A stretch of 64,000 nt of DNA from an uncultured Eubacteriales bacterium (GTDB taxonomy: Bacteria; Bacillota; Clostridia; Oscillospirales; Oscillospiraceae). The stretch spans positions 4,573 to 68,572 of the forward strand of contig URDG01000010.1 in NCBI GenBank assembly GCA_900546515.1, read 5' to 3'. Below, piece by piece: positions 49,239 to 58,233 of the stretch. The first letter of the stretch is position 1, and the number at the start of each line of letters is the position of its first letter. The notes beneath the pieces were generated by a model that was not told where the DNA came from, did no database searches, and saw only the letters and a list, made by a program, of their open reading frames with translations. Position numbers and translations under genes: made by a program.

Positions 49239-50141
49239 ATGGCTGTTTCGGATCTTAAAAACATAGCTACAGAGCAGCGCAATAAACGCTCTGAACATAT
49301 TGACGAGCTGCCGACGCTGGAGATGGTCAGGCTTATAAACAGCGAGGACAAAAAGGTGGCGGAGGCCGTGGAAAGGGTCTGCCCGCAGATCGCGCAGGCG
49401 ATAGACCTCATATATGAGCGCCTGAGCACAGGCGGACGGCTCATATACTGCGGCTGCGGCACATCCGGGCGGCTCGGCGTGCTGGACGCTGTGGAGTGTC
49501 CGCCGACCTATTCTGTGAAGCCTGAGCTTGTGCAGGGGATAATTGCCGGCGGCTACAGCGCGGTGTTCAAGGCCGTCGAGGGTGCGGAGGATGACCGAGG
49601 TCTCGGCGCGCAGGAGCTGCGAGAGCGCGGCTTTAACGCGAAGGATGTGCTTGTCGGCATCGCGGCCAGCGGCAGGACGCCGTATGTGCTTGGCGCGATA
49701 GATCATGCCAGAAGCGTGGGTGCGTCAGTCATTGCCGTGACATGCTGCCCCGGCAGCGCGATAGACAGGGCTGCGGACATCGGGATCGCCCCGGAACCCG
49801 GACCCGAGGTAATCGCCGGGTCGACGCGCATGAAGAGCGGCACCGCGCAGAAAATGGTGCTCAATATGCTCTCTACCGGTACGATGATAAAGCTCGGCAA
49901 GGTGTACGGCAATCTTATGGTCGATGTGAAGCCCTCGAATGAGAAGCTTATACGCCGCTGCATCACCATTGTGTGCGAGGCTACCGGCGAGAGCGAGGCT
50001 CAGGCCGCCGCAGCCCTTGATAAATGCGGCTACAGCTGCAAGCAGGCGATAGTGATGCTGCTGCGCGGCGTCGGTGTGGACGAGGCGGCGCGGCTCCTTG
50101 AAAAGGCGGACGGCAGAGTGGCGCAGGCCATAGCTGGATGA
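49239..50141 (+). CDS. murQ: N-acetylmuramic acid 6-phosphate etherase
   Basis: 300 residues. SIS-domain enzyme with the signatures RLIYCGCGTSGRLGVLDAVE, SGRTPYVLGAIDHA, and EVIAGSTRMKSGTAQKMVLN followed by MLSTGTMIKLGKVYGNLMVD. It removes the lactyl ether of MurNAc-6-phosphate, giving GlcNAc-6-phosphate and D-lactate in peptidoglycan recycling. It ends a GntR-ABC-ABC-ABC unit instead of sitting with the MurP phosphotransferase permease, so MurNAc would enter unphosphorylated and need a kinase. Confidence 0.95.
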   Translation: MAVSDLKNIATEQRNKRSEHIDELPTLEMVRLINSEDKKVAEAVERVCPQIAQAIDLIYERLSTGGRLIYCGCGTSGRLGVLDAVECPPTYSVKPELVQGIIAGGYSAVFKAVEGAEDDRGLGAQELRERGFNAKDVLVGIAASGRTPYVLGAIDHARSVGASVIAVTCCPGSAIDRAADIGIAPEPGPEVIAGSTRMKSGTAQKMVLNMLSTGTMIKLGKVYGNLMVDVKPSNEKLIRRCITIVCEATGESEAQAAAALDKCGYSCKQAIVMLLRGVGVDEAARLLEKADGRVAQAIAG

Positions 50142-50144
50142 GAT

Positions 50145-50183
50145 AAAAAACCGGCGTGACTGACAAGTCGCGCCGGTTTTTTG
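50145..50183. terminator. Terminator of the murQ operon
   Basis: Stem AAAAAACCGGCG (50145-50156) / CGCCGGTTTTTT (50171-50182). A-rich on the other side, so it may also serve the convergent greA gene. Confidence 0.88.
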
Positions 50184-50269
50184 ATATTGATCTCGGTTTG
50201 CCGCGGCAAGGCCGTTTCCACGAGCCATGCGGCAGAGCACACCCTCCGTGACCGGAGGAAGCCCGGTAT

Positions 50270-50773
50270 TCAGTATTCGAGCAGGGGAACAGAGCCGTCG
50301 TCATCTGTCTTGGTGATAGAGCGTATCTCGGCGGGATAGCTGTAGCTGTCGTTCACGTGTACGGTGATCTTATCGCCGACCTTCCGGCCGAGTACCGCTT
50401 TGCCGAATGGGGAGTCCTTGCTTATAAGCCCCTTACGGGGATCGCAGCGCACGGTCGTGACGACCTGAATGACGTCAGTCTCATCATCTTCGGGCATGTA
50501 GATCTCGACCTTGTCGAAAAGACCGACTTCGTCGTTGCCGGACTTGTCGTCTATGACCTTTGCGGTCTTTATCATGCCCTCAAGGTATCTCATACGGCTG
50601 CGGTTCTGGTTCTGCGCCTGCTTCGCGGCCTTGTATTCATAGTTCTCGCTCAGGTCGCCGAAGGCGCGTGTACGCTTGACCTCCTCGATAAGCCCGGGCA
50701 TAAGCTCCAGACGGCGGTAGTCAAGCTCCGCCTGCATTTTTTTTATATCTTCCTTTGTTAGTTCGTCGTGCAT
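50270..50773 (-). CDS. greA: Transcription elongation factor GreA/GreB
   Basis: 167 residues: N-terminal antiparallel coiled coil (LTKEDIKKMQAELDYRRLEL, GDLSENYEYKAAKQAQNQNR) with the acidic tip that enters the polymerase secondary channel, and the C-terminal FKBP-like domain (SPFGKAVLGRKVGDKITVHV). It rescues backtracked RNA polymerase. Slightly longer than the usual 158. Another protein of unknown function is encoded 24 bases upstream on the same strand. Confidence 0.92.
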   Translation of the reverse strand: MHDELTKEDIKKMQAELDYRRLELMPGLIEEVKRTRAFGDLSENYEYKAAKQAQNQNRSRMRYLEGMIKTAKVIDDKSGNDEVGLFDKVEIYMPEDDETDVIQVVTTVRCDPRKGLISKDSPFGKAVLGRKVGDKITVHVNDSYSYPAEIRSITKTDDDGSVPLLEY

Positions 50774-50797
50774 GATGTGCCTCTCATTTGAATATGA

Positions 50798-51205
50798 TCA
50801 TATGTCGACGCTCACAGTGTCCAGCCCGTTTTTCTCGAACTCATCGAGATAATCCTCCATGCGGGCGGTCAGCTCGTCGAAGTTTTCAGGGTCGCTGTCC
50901 TCAAGACCGAGATCGCGTCTTGCCAGCTCCTCAGCCAGTATGTTGTAGAACACCGCGTCCTCATAGTCGGCAATGGCCTCGTGTATCCCGCCGTCCTCAT
51001 AGGCCTTGGACGGGAAGATATGCCCGCGCCAGGTCTGCACGAGAGAACGCATCCCGTTTGCGGGACAGAGGGAGAACAGCTTCTCCTGCATCAGGTCATA
51101 GTCCTCAAAACGGTCGTCCCCGCGAGTCGAGTTCAATATCCAGTTGCCTATATAAACCATGTCAAGCAGCCGCCTGAATTCCTTGTCAGAAAGCTCTATG
51201 TTCAT
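50798..51205 (-). CDS. Uncharacterised acidic protein (135 residues)
   Basis: ATG 51205 follows AAGGAGGCGAC. Acidic and probably helical, with no signal peptide or membrane segment: MNIELSDKEFRRLLDMVYIG, then EAIADYEDAVFYNILAEELA. I do not recognise the family. It precedes greA with a 24-base gap, so the two are probably co-transcribed. A small regulatory or RNA-polymerase-associated role is possible but not shown. Confidence 0.7.
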   Translation of the reverse strand: MNIELSDKEFRRLLDMVYIGNWILNSTRGDDRFEDYDLMQEKLFSLCPANGMRSLVQTWRGHIFPSKAYEDGGIHEAIADYEDAVFYNILAEELARRDLGLEDSDPENFDELTARMEDYLDEFEKNGLDTVSVDI

Positions 51206-51385
51206 GCTGTCGCCTCCTTGGGCTTTTTTTAGCCCTATCATTATATACCTATTATAGCATTAAGCAAGCCATAATTCCACATTTGCCGTTAAACAAATTT
51301 TGCTTGTATTACATGGACAATTGCGGTACAATAAACCGTCAGTCAATTTGCTCCCGGCAGGCGGGAGCAGCATCAGGAGATGTAA

Positions 51386-52198
51386 ATGGATAATAGACCT
51401 GTAGGTATTTTTGACTCGGGCCTCGGCGGCCTGACAGCGGTAAAAGCGCTGAGAATGCTTTTGCCGGATGAAAATATAGTGTACTTCGGCGATACGGGGC
51501 GCAACCCCTACGGCACGCGCAGCGTACCCGAGCTGCGCCGTATGGCGCAGGAGGATATGGAGCTTGCGGCCGGACTCGGCGCAAAGGCGATCATTGCCGC
51601 CTGCGGCACGGTGTCCAGTACGGCGGGCGACGTGCTCAGGTCGTTCCGGCTCCCGGTGTTCAACGTGATAGACGCCAGCGTTGAAGCGATGGCGGCCGTC
51701 CCCGGCGATGCGCCGCTCGGTATTATTGCAACGAGCGCGAGTATAAAAAACGGCGCGTTCAGAAAGCGCCTCGCAGAGCTGTGTCCCGGACGGGAGATAG
51801 TAGATGCGGCGTGTCAGGACTTTGTCCGGCTTATCGAGAGCGGGCATACCGAGCCCGGCGACGCGCTCCTGCGCGAGAGCGTTGAGGAGAGCCTTGGCAT
51901 AATGCGGGAGCGCGGGGTATGCGCGCTTCTTCTCGGGTGCACGCACTTCGGCGTAATATCCGCAGCTATAAGCGATTTCCTCGGCGCGGATGTGGAGCTT
52001 GTGGACGCGGCGGCCTGTGCGGCGCAGAGCATGAGGGATTACCTTGTGCACAGCGGCATGACGGGGACAGGCGGCCGGGACGAATATTACACCAGCGGCA
52101 GTACGGCGAGCTTTGCCGGCTACGCTTCGGCTCTGCTGGGGTGGAACATAGAAGGGCGCGTGCACGAGGCCAGCGCCGGAAAGGCGGCGGGAATATGA
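51386..52198 (+). CDS. murI: Glutamate-racemase-like protein with altered first cysteine motif
   Basis: 270 residues. N-terminal FDSGLGGLTAVKAL, YFGDTGRNPYG and the second catalytic cysteine in LLGCTHFGVI match glutamate racemases. The first catalytic motif, normally ACNTAS, is ACGTVS here: Cys is kept but the substrate-binding Asn is Gly. It may still make D-glutamate for peptidoglycan or be a divergent Asp/Glu racemase-family member. The C-terminal 40 residues are longer than usual. The next gene overlaps its stop by four bases. Confidence 0.8.
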   Translation: MDNRPVGIFDSGLGGLTAVKALRMLLPDENIVYFGDTGRNPYGTRSVPELRRMAQEDMELAAGLGAKAIIAACGTVSSTAGDVLRSFRLPVFNVIDASVEAMAAVPGDAPLGIIATSASIKNGAFRKRLAELCPGREIVDAACQDFVRLIESGHTEPGDALLRESVEESLGIMRERGVCALLLGCTHFGVISAAISDFLGADVELVDAAACAAQSMRDYLVHSGMTGTGGRDEYYTSGSTASFAGYASALLGWNIEGRVHEASAGKAAGI

Positions 52199-52629
52199 TG
52201 AAGGACGTTTTTATAAGGATGCACAGCATCCAGAACAGCGGCGAGGACGACGAGGAAACGCTGGATTTCGTCACTGACGGGAACTATTTCCTTGACGGCG
52301 ATACGGCCTGCTTCAGCTATCTTGAGACCGAGGTCACAGGACTCGAGGGAACGCGCACCAGCGTGTTCGTTAGGCCGAGAGAGGTCGTGATCGACCGGGA
52401 CGGGATGATAACCGGACGGATGGTGTTCCGCGAGGGAGAGAAGAATTCTTTCCTTTACTCCACGCCTTACGGCACGGCGACGCTGGGAGTTAATACAAAG
52501 AGCATAAAAAAGAGCTTCGATGAAAACGGCGGAGAGCTGGAAGTGGACTATGTAACGGATATGGAGCACGCCGTCGTCGCACGAAATAAGATCATACTGA
52601 AAATAGAAGAGCAGAGAGGTACAGAATAA
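52195..52629 (+). CDS. DUF1934 (calycin-like beta-barrel) protein
   Basis: 144 residues, starting inside the murI stop (ATG at 52195 or 52198). Beta-rich, with DGNYFLDGDTACFSYLETEV, GMITGRMVFREGEKNSFLYS and TPYGTATLGVNTKSI, the pattern of the DUF1934 family (Bacillus YwiB type). Function unknown; the gene is typically next to argS, and here argS starts one base into its stop codon, so the pair is translationally coupled. Confidence 0.85.
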   Translation: MMKDVFIRMHSIQNSGEDDEETLDFVTDGNYFLDGDTACFSYLETEVTGLEGTRTSVFVRPREVVIDRDGMITGRMVFREGEKNSFLYSTPYGTATLGVNTKSIKKSFDENGGELEVDYVTDMEHAVVARNKIILKIEEQRGTE

Positions 52630-54374
52630 TGGCTAACTTGATACAGCAGGCAAAGGACAGCATAAACGGCATCATCAGCGCCGCATATGAGCGCGCAGCC
52701 GCAAACGGCCAGCTGCCGGGCGGCGCGGTGCTCGCCGGCAACGTAGAGATACCCAAGGACACCGCAAACGGCGATTATGCCGCAAACCACGCAATGGCCG
52801 GCGCAAAGGCACTGCACATGGCGCCGCGCAAGATCGCCGAGGCGCTCATAGCGAATATGGAGCTTGACGGCACATGGTTTGCCTCCGTGGAGGCCGCAGG
52901 CCCCGGCTTCATCAATTTCCGCCTTGCGTACTCGTGGTACGGCGATGTGCTGGGCAACGTCGCGGCGGAGGGCGCGGACTATGGCCGCGTGAACGCCGGC
53001 GGCGGGAAAAAGCTCATGGTGGAGTTCGTCTCCGCAAATCCCACCGGCCCCATGCACATGGGCAACGCTCGCGGCGGCGTGCTGGGCGACGCTCTTGCGA
53101 GCGTGCTTGACAGAGCGGGCTACAATGTCAGCCGCGAGTTCTACGTCAATGACGCCGGCAACCAGATAGAGAAGTTCGCAGCCTCCATCGACGCGCGCTA
53201 CCGGCAGCTCATCCTCGGCGAGGACAAGGTCGAATTCCCGGAGGACGGCTACCATGGCGACGATATAAAGTCTCTTGCGAGTCTTTTCCGCGAAAAGTAC
53301 GGCGACGCATATATGGATAAGGACGTCGCGGAGCGCCATGCGGCAATGGCAAAATTCGGCCTTGAGCACAATATTCCGCAGATGCAGGCCGATCTCCGCC
53401 GTTACGGCATAGAGTACGACACATGGTTTTTTGAATCCAGCCTGCATGAGAGCGGCTACGTTAAGGAATCCGTCGATCTGCTCGGAGAAAAGGGCTACAC
53501 ATACGAGAAAGACGGCGCGCTTTGGCTCAGGACCTCTGAGATACTTTCAAACGTCTACCGCGCCAACGGCAAGACTCAGGAGGAGATAGACAAGCTCGAC
53601 CTCAAGGACGACGTGCTGCGCCGCGCCAACGGCTTCTACACCTATTTTGCCGCGGATATAGCCTATCACCGCAACAAATTCGAAAAGCGCGGCTTTGACA
53701 AGGTCATAAACGTATGGGGCGCAGATCATCACGGTCATGTGGCGCGCCTGAAGGGCGCGATGGACGCGCTCGGCCTTGACGGTGAGCACAGGCTCGACAT
53801 TGTGCTGATGCAGCTTGTCAAGCTCATGTCCAACGGCGAGGAGGTGCGCATGTCCAAGCGCACGGGCAAGGCGATCTCTCTTGAAAATCTGCTTGACGAT
53901 ATCCCGGTCGACGCGGCGCGCTACTTCTTCAACAGCCGCCCGGAAACTCCGGTAGTGTTCGATCTGGAGCTTGCAAAGCGTCAGGACAGCGAGAACCCGG
54001 TCTATTATGTCCAGTATGCGCACGCGCGCATATGCACGATGCTTGCAAATCTCGCAGCTGACGGGCACAATGTTCCGCAGGCCGGAGAGATCGACGCCGC
54101 CCTGCTCAATAAGCCTGAGGAGCGTGAGCTGATAAAGCAGCTCGCCATGCTGCCCGAGGAGATCACGCTTGCCGCACGCGACTATGACCCGAGCCGTATG
54201 AATAAATATGTCATGGAGCTTGCCGCACGCTTCCACAAGTTCTACACGGCCTGCCGCATCAAGGGCGCGGAGGAGGGCGTGCTCGAAGCGCGTCTGCTCC
54301 TGGCCGACTGTGTGCGCCGCGTTATAGCGATAACGCTCGGCATCATCGGCGTCTCCGCCCCGGAGAAGATGTAA
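52629..54374 (+). CDS. argS: Arginine-tRNA ligase
   Basis: 581 residues, normal length. N-terminal Add-1 domain, class I HIGH-type motif in FVSANPTGPMHMGNARGG, KMSKS-type motif VRMSKRTGKAI, and the C-terminal DALR anticodon-binding domain ending ADCVRRVIAITLGIIGVSAP. It charges tRNA-Arg. The start overlaps the DUF1934 stop (TAATG). Confidence 0.96.
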   Translation: MANLIQQAKDSINGIISAAYERAAANGQLPGGAVLAGNVEIPKDTANGDYAANHAMAGAKALHMAPRKIAEALIANMELDGTWFASVEAAGPGFINFRLAYSWYGDVLGNVAAEGADYGRVNAGGGKKLMVEFVSANPTGPMHMGNARGGVLGDALASVLDRAGYNVSREFYVNDAGNQIEKFAASIDARYRQLILGEDKVEFPEDGYHGDDIKSLASLFREKYGDAYMDKDVAERHAAMAKFGLEHNIPQMQADLRRYGIEYDTWFFESSLHESGYVKESVDLLGEKGYTYEKDGALWLRTSEILSNVYRANGKTQEEIDKLDLKDDVLRRANGFYTYFAADIAYHRNKFEKRGFDKVINVWGADHHGHVARLKGAMDALGLDGEHRLDIVLMQLVKLMSNGEEVRMSKRTGKAISLENLLDDIPVDAARYFFNSRPETPVVFDLELAKRQDSENPVYYVQYAHARICTMLANLAADGHNVPQAGEIDAALLNKPEERELIKQLAMLPEEITLAARDYDPSRMNKYVMELAARFHKFYTACRIKGAEEGVLEARLLLADCVRRVIAITLGIIGVSAPEKM

Positions 54375-54392
54375 ATACCGATAATGATAATG

Positions 54393-54422
54393 AAAAAAAC
54401 CGCCGTAAGGCGGTTTTTTTTC
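54393..54422. terminator. Bidirectional terminator after argS
   Basis: Perfect stem AAAAAAACCGCC (54393-54404) / GGCGGTTTTTTT (54409-54420), with T or A runs on both sides; serves argS and the convergent membrane protein gene. Confidence 0.92.
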
Positions 54423-54445
54423 ATACTATGATCTGGAGCATGGGC

Positions 54446-56017
54446 TTAAAAATACGTCACGCTTATCCTGCACACCTGAAACTCGTCCAGATGCGACAGC
54501 GAATAATTAAAGCTGCCTTTTGCCAGACCGTTCCAGCGGCTCATGACGGAGTTGACATTGCTGATGAACTGGCTGTAATCATCCCAGCTTTCAAACTGGA
54601 GGTACGCCGCTTCACCGCTCTCAAGCGCGTTGAGCTGACCGAAGAGCTTTTCCTCATATTCGCTGCCCGCAGTGACATATGAGCCGTTGAGGGCGTGATA
54701 ACTCATGTTCATCCCCTCGCTGCCGGGCAGAATGATGAAGCCCGCGAAGGACACATTTTCAGTGTATTTGCTGCGGATCCAGTAGCGGGAGACATTGAAA
54801 GCGCCGTAGTAGTCGTAGTCGCGGTCGGCGGAATTGACGTCGTTTGTCACGTCAAGATCGTAATATGTGCCGTCGATGCGGATGATGTTCCAGGCGTGAC
54901 CGATGGGATTGTCCGCGCTGTTGCCGGCCATGACCATGCAGGAGATGCCCATTTCCTCACACAGCCACTTCATCGCAAGGCTTATGCCGTCGCATTTGGC
55001 CTCGCGGTCGCCGAGCGCGCCGTAAGCCGAGAAAGCGTTCGGCGCGTCGTAATTGTAAAAGCAGTTGCTGCTTATGTAATTATAGGCGCACAGTTCCTTT
55101 TCGTACTCCGAGCTGAGACTGCGTGCCTTCTGCGCCACGGCGGCGGCAACACCGGCGCAGACCTTGTACTGCGCGTCGTACTGCTCCTTTGTCATGGTGA
55201 TGGGCAGCTGTACGGATATGACGTTGCCGCTGCCGTCGCTGTAGAAGGTAATTTCGGTCGCGGCGGAAAATTGCAGCAGCTCCGGACATTCGTAGGACAG
55301 CAGCAGAGTCAGATTAGAAAGTTCGCTCTTGCTGAGATCGCGGGGGAAGGCGCAGCTCGTCTCAAAGCTGCTGACGGCCTTATACATTGCGCAGAAATTC
55401 TCCAGAAGCCGGTCGTCGAGCTGATTGAGGTAGTAACGAAGCTCAAAGTGCGGAATGAGCTCTGCCGCTTCGCGCTGGATCGCGCTCATATACGGCGTAG
55501 GCTCCGGCGTCACGGTGGGTTCGGCGCTTGCGATCACCGTGCTTGTGGAGCTCTGCCCCGTAAGCTGACCGGCAGCGCCGCCGTTTACACTTACAGAGCC
55601 GCGGTTGAGTTCCTGCCAGAAGGACACGATCATAACTATCAGCGCCGCCGCCGCGATGAATGACAGCAGCGCCGCCGCGGCATAGGTACCGCGCGCTTTT
55701 TTCACCTTTACCACGATGCGCAGCGTGTGTTGGCCAAGCTCGCCGTAATTTTCATAAAATGGCGCGTCGTCGATAAACAGCTCCATGCCGTCGTGCATGT
55801 TTCCCGGCAGCTCGACCTTCATCGGCTCGGGCGCTCCGGGATAGCTGAGCATCCTGAAACAGCCGCTCTTCGCTTCCTTCGGCATAAGAGAGACAGTCAC
55901 GGTTGTTATCTGAGTGTTGTTATCGGGTATATCTGCCGCCGCTGTACCGCAGCGCGGACATTTTTCCGCACCGTATGGCAGCCGTGCGCCGCAATTCGGA
56001 CATATATTCATAGGCAT
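54446..56017 (-). CDS. Membrane protein with zinc ribbon and transglutaminase-like domain
   Basis: 523 residues (or 521 from a second ATG at 56011). An N-terminal zinc ribbon NICPNCGARLPYGAEKCPRC, a small beta domain, one membrane helix at about 113-133 (YAAAALLSFIAAAALIVMIV), a Ser/Thr/Pro linker, then a large outside domain with a transglutaminase/protease-like core: catalytic Cys in REAKCDGISLAM, His in IGHAWNIIRIDG and Asp in YYDLDVT. Such domains cleave or crosslink peptides; the substrate is unknown. It stands alone. Confidence 0.82.
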   Translation of the reverse strand: MPMNICPNCGARLPYGAEKCPRCGTAAADIPDNNTQITTVTVSLMPKEAKSGCFRMLSYPGAPEPMKVELPGNMHDGMELFIDDAPFYENYGELGQHTLRIVVKVKKARGTYAAAALLSFIAAAALIVMIVSFWQELNRGSVSVNGGAAGQLTGQSSTSTVIASAEPTVTPEPTPYMSAIQREAAELIPHFELRYYLNQLDDRLLENFCAMYKAVSSFETSCAFPRDLSKSELSNLTLLLSYECPELLQFSAATEITFYSDGSGNVISVQLPITMTKEQYDAQYKVCAGVAAAVAQKARSLSSEYEKELCAYNYISSNCFYNYDAPNAFSAYGALGDREAKCDGISLAMKWLCEEMGISCMVMAGNSADNPIGHAWNIIRIDGTYYDLDVTNDVNSADRDYDYYGAFNVSRYWIRSKYTENVSFAGFIILPGSEGMNMSYHALNGSYVTAGSEYEEKLFGQLNALESGEAAYLQFESWDDYSQFISNVNSVMSRWNGLAKGSFNYSLSHLDEFQVCRISVTYF

Positions 56018-56145
56018 GTCGCCTTTCAGATCCTCGGAAATAATATAACCATATCACTATACCACATTTTTATGTGAACTGGTGAATTGCCTGTTAAATA
56101 TAGCACAACGACATGTCAATATCAATTTAATTTTCTGACGGGCAG

Positions 56146-56173
56146 AAAAAATGTCCCGGCCGCAGGCCGGGAC
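56146..56173 (-). terminator. Terminator of tadA
   Basis: On the minus strand a perfect 9-bp stem GTCCCGGCC / GGCCGGGAC (56153-56173) with loop TGC, followed by ATTTTTT. Confidence 0.85.
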
Positions 56174-56181
56174 GCGAATGG

Positions 56182-56628
56182 TCATCTTTTTCCCCTGAAG
56201 AAAGCACGCATCAGGGCGGCGCTCTCTTCGCCGAGGACGCCTGCGTATACGGCGGGGGCATGGCCGTAGCGTTCGGAAAAAAGGTCTATCACGCTGCCGC
56301 ACGAGCCGGTGAGCTCTTCCCGCGCGCCGAATACGAGCGTGGGGATGCGCGAGAGGATTATTGCGCCGGTGCACATCGGACATGGCTCAAGCGTGACGTA
56401 CATCGTGCAGCCGTCGAGCCGCCAGCCGCCGCGAGAGGCGCACGCCGCGCGTATCGCTTCGATCTCCGCATGCGCCGTCGCGTCGCCGCTCTCCTCGCGC
56501 CGGTTGCGCCCGCGGCCGATTATATGCCCGCCGCTGTCCGTTATCACGCAGCCGACAGGCACCTCGCCGTGCTCCGCCGCTTCGCGCGCAAGCTCAAGCG
56601 CGGCGGACATGTACTTTTCCTTTTCCAT
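56182..56628 (-). CDS. tadA: tRNA-specific adenosine deaminase
   Basis: 148 residues. Zinc-deaminase motifs ATAHAEIEAIRAA (His and catalytic Glu) and EPCPMCTGAI (two Cys), with EVPVGCVITDSGG at the N-terminus. It converts A34 to inosine in the anticodon of tRNA-Arg(ACG). Starts at ATG 56628 behind AAGGAG. Confidence 0.93.
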   Translation of the reverse strand: MEKEKYMSAALELAREAAEHGEVPVGCVITDSGGHIIGRGRNRREESGDATAHAEIEAIRAACASRGGWRLDGCTMYVTLEPCPMCTGAIILSRIPTLVFGAREELTGSCGSVIDLFSERYGHAPAVYAGVLGEESAALMRAFFRGKR

Positions 56629-56660
56629 AGGGTGCTCCTTGCCGCATGGTGGTAAGCGGT

Positions 56661-56692
56661 CATAAAACAGCTCCCCCCCATATAGAGGGAGC
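56661..56692 (-). terminator. Possible terminator of pta
   Basis: On the minus strand GGCTCCC pairs with GGGGAGC (56670-56692), followed by TGTTTTATG. The stem is short, so moderate confidence. Confidence 0.55.
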
Positions 56693-56723
56693 CGTTGCCG
56701 GAATATTTCTGCTCAGGTGCGGC

Positions 56724-57722
56724 TCATGCGAGCGCGGCGGTGATAATGGACATCTGGTAGACTTCCTCTGCGTCGCAGCCGCGGCTGAGGTCGTTGATAG
56801 GCGCGTTCAGACCCTGAAGGATAGGGCCGTATGCGGCAAAGCCGCCGAGGCGCTGGGCGATCTTGTAGCCGATATTGCCGGACTGGATCTCGGGGAAGAT
56901 GAAGGTGTTGGCATAGCCCGCAACCTTGCTGCCGGGGAACTTGAGCTGGCCGACAACAGGGGAAACGGCCGCGTCAAACTGCATCTCGCCGTCGATAGCG
57001 AGCTCGGGAGCCATCTCTTTTGCTGCGGCGGTGGCATTGCGGACGAGATCGACATTTGCGCCCTTGCCGGAGCCCTTGGTCGAGTAGGACAGCATTGCGA
57101 CCTTCGGGTCCATACCGAACACCTTTGCGGTGTTTGCCGTGGCGACGGCGACTTCAGCCAGCTGCTGCGCGGCGGTGAGCGTCACGTTGCCTTCCTTGTC
57201 GAGCTTGTCCTCATAGGAGATGTTGATGGCGCAGTCGCCCATGCACAGCATCTCATCGCCGCGGACAAGAATAAAGCAGGAGCTGACGAGGTTTGCGCCC
57301 TTTTTGGTCTTGACGAGTTGGAGAGCGGGACGGACGGTGTCAGCGGTGGAGTAGGTCGCGCCGCCGAGAAGTGCGTCTGCAACGCCCATCTTCACGAGCA
57401 TGGTGCCGAAGTAGTTGCCCTTCATGAGGCTTGCACGGCATTCGTCGGGAGTCATTTTGCCCTTGCGCAGCTCTACCATGGCGGCGACCATTTCGTCCAT
57501 CTTGTCGTAGGTGGCGGGATCGATTATCTCGAGACCGTCAATATCAAAGCCGCCCTTTGCGGCAGCTGCCTTGACCTCGTCGACATTGCCGACGAGTATC
57601 GGCGTGAGGAAGCCGCCCTTCTTCAGTCTGGCTGCGGACTCGAGTATACGTGCGTCGGGACCCTCGGTGTAGACTATCTTGCGGGGATTGGCTTTGAGGA
57701 CTTCTATAAGATTTTCAAACAT
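56724..57722 (-). CDS. pta: Phosphate acetyltransferase
   Basis: 332 residues from ATG 57722 behind TGGAGG; an upstream ATG lacks a site. The PTA_PTB fold is clear: KANPRKIVYTEGPDARILES, ALLGGATYSTADTVRPALQL, the signature MLSYSTKGSGKGANVDLVRN and the C-terminal NDLSRGCDAEEVYQM. It makes acetyl-phosphate from acetyl-CoA, giving ATP through acetate kinase, which is not in the window. Confidence 0.95.
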   Translation of the reverse strand: MFENLIEVLKANPRKIVYTEGPDARILESAARLKKGGFLTPILVGNVDEVKAAAAKGGFDIDGLEIIDPATYDKMDEMVAAMVELRKGKMTPDECRASLMKGNYFGTMLVKMGVADALLGGATYSTADTVRPALQLVKTKKGANLVSSCFILVRGDEMLCMGDCAINISYEDKLDKEGNVTLTAAQQLAEVAVATANTAKVFGMDPKVAMLSYSTKGSGKGANVDLVRNATAAAKEMAPELAIDGEMQFDAAVSPVVGQLKFPGSKVAGYANTFIFPEIQSGNIGYKIAQRLGGFAAYGPILQGLNAPINDLSRGCDAEEVYQMSIITAALA

Positions 57723-58233
57723 TTTTATCAGCCTCCATTTGTTTTTATAGATCAGCATATATAATCTACCACTACTTGAACTTATTTTCAAGCAGAGAGC
57801 GCAAAGAAAAGCAAATTTTTATTCTATCCGGGAACTTTACCATCAGTTGACAAGAGCACACACGGTTTTGACGGGCAGAAAAACGCCCATGCTGCTTCAA
57901 AGCCCTTGGCAATACACAAAGTATTACCTGCGGGCTTTTCATTGCCTGAACGCATTTCTGCTCCGGCAAAACTGCCTGCACCTGACAGCTTTGGATTTTC
58001 GAGTGATTTTTGCTTTTTGAGACGCAGATGTGTCGTAACCCATCAAGACGAAAAGAGCAAAAAGCACCTTGCGCACTCCATGCAAAGCCCAGTGAAGCGG
58101 GTTTGCATGGAAAAGGAAGAAGGAGATTGCGTAGTGCAGCTTTTGCCGCAAGGCGGAAGCGGAACGGTGCAAGCTTCTTCTGACGCTGTCAGGCGTATGT
58201 GTCTTTGTCATCTGATGGTACCCATCCGCGCGA
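57723..58233. other. Hairpin-rich intergenic element, no supported gene
   Basis: About 510 bases. Strong structures: a compound hairpin at 57899-57938 (AAAGCCC/GGGCTTT enclosing GGCAATAC/GTATTACC, loop ACAAA) and a 9-bp stem CCATGCAAA/TTTGCATGG with an inner CCC/GGG at 58078-58110. Frames on both strands exist (minus 57939-58211, plus 57906-58250), but neither has a ribosome binding site or a recognisable protein. Composition differs from neighbours. It resembles the dispersed non-coding repeats seen between genes in Oscillospirales genomes, an impression I cannot test here. Confidence 0.5.
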
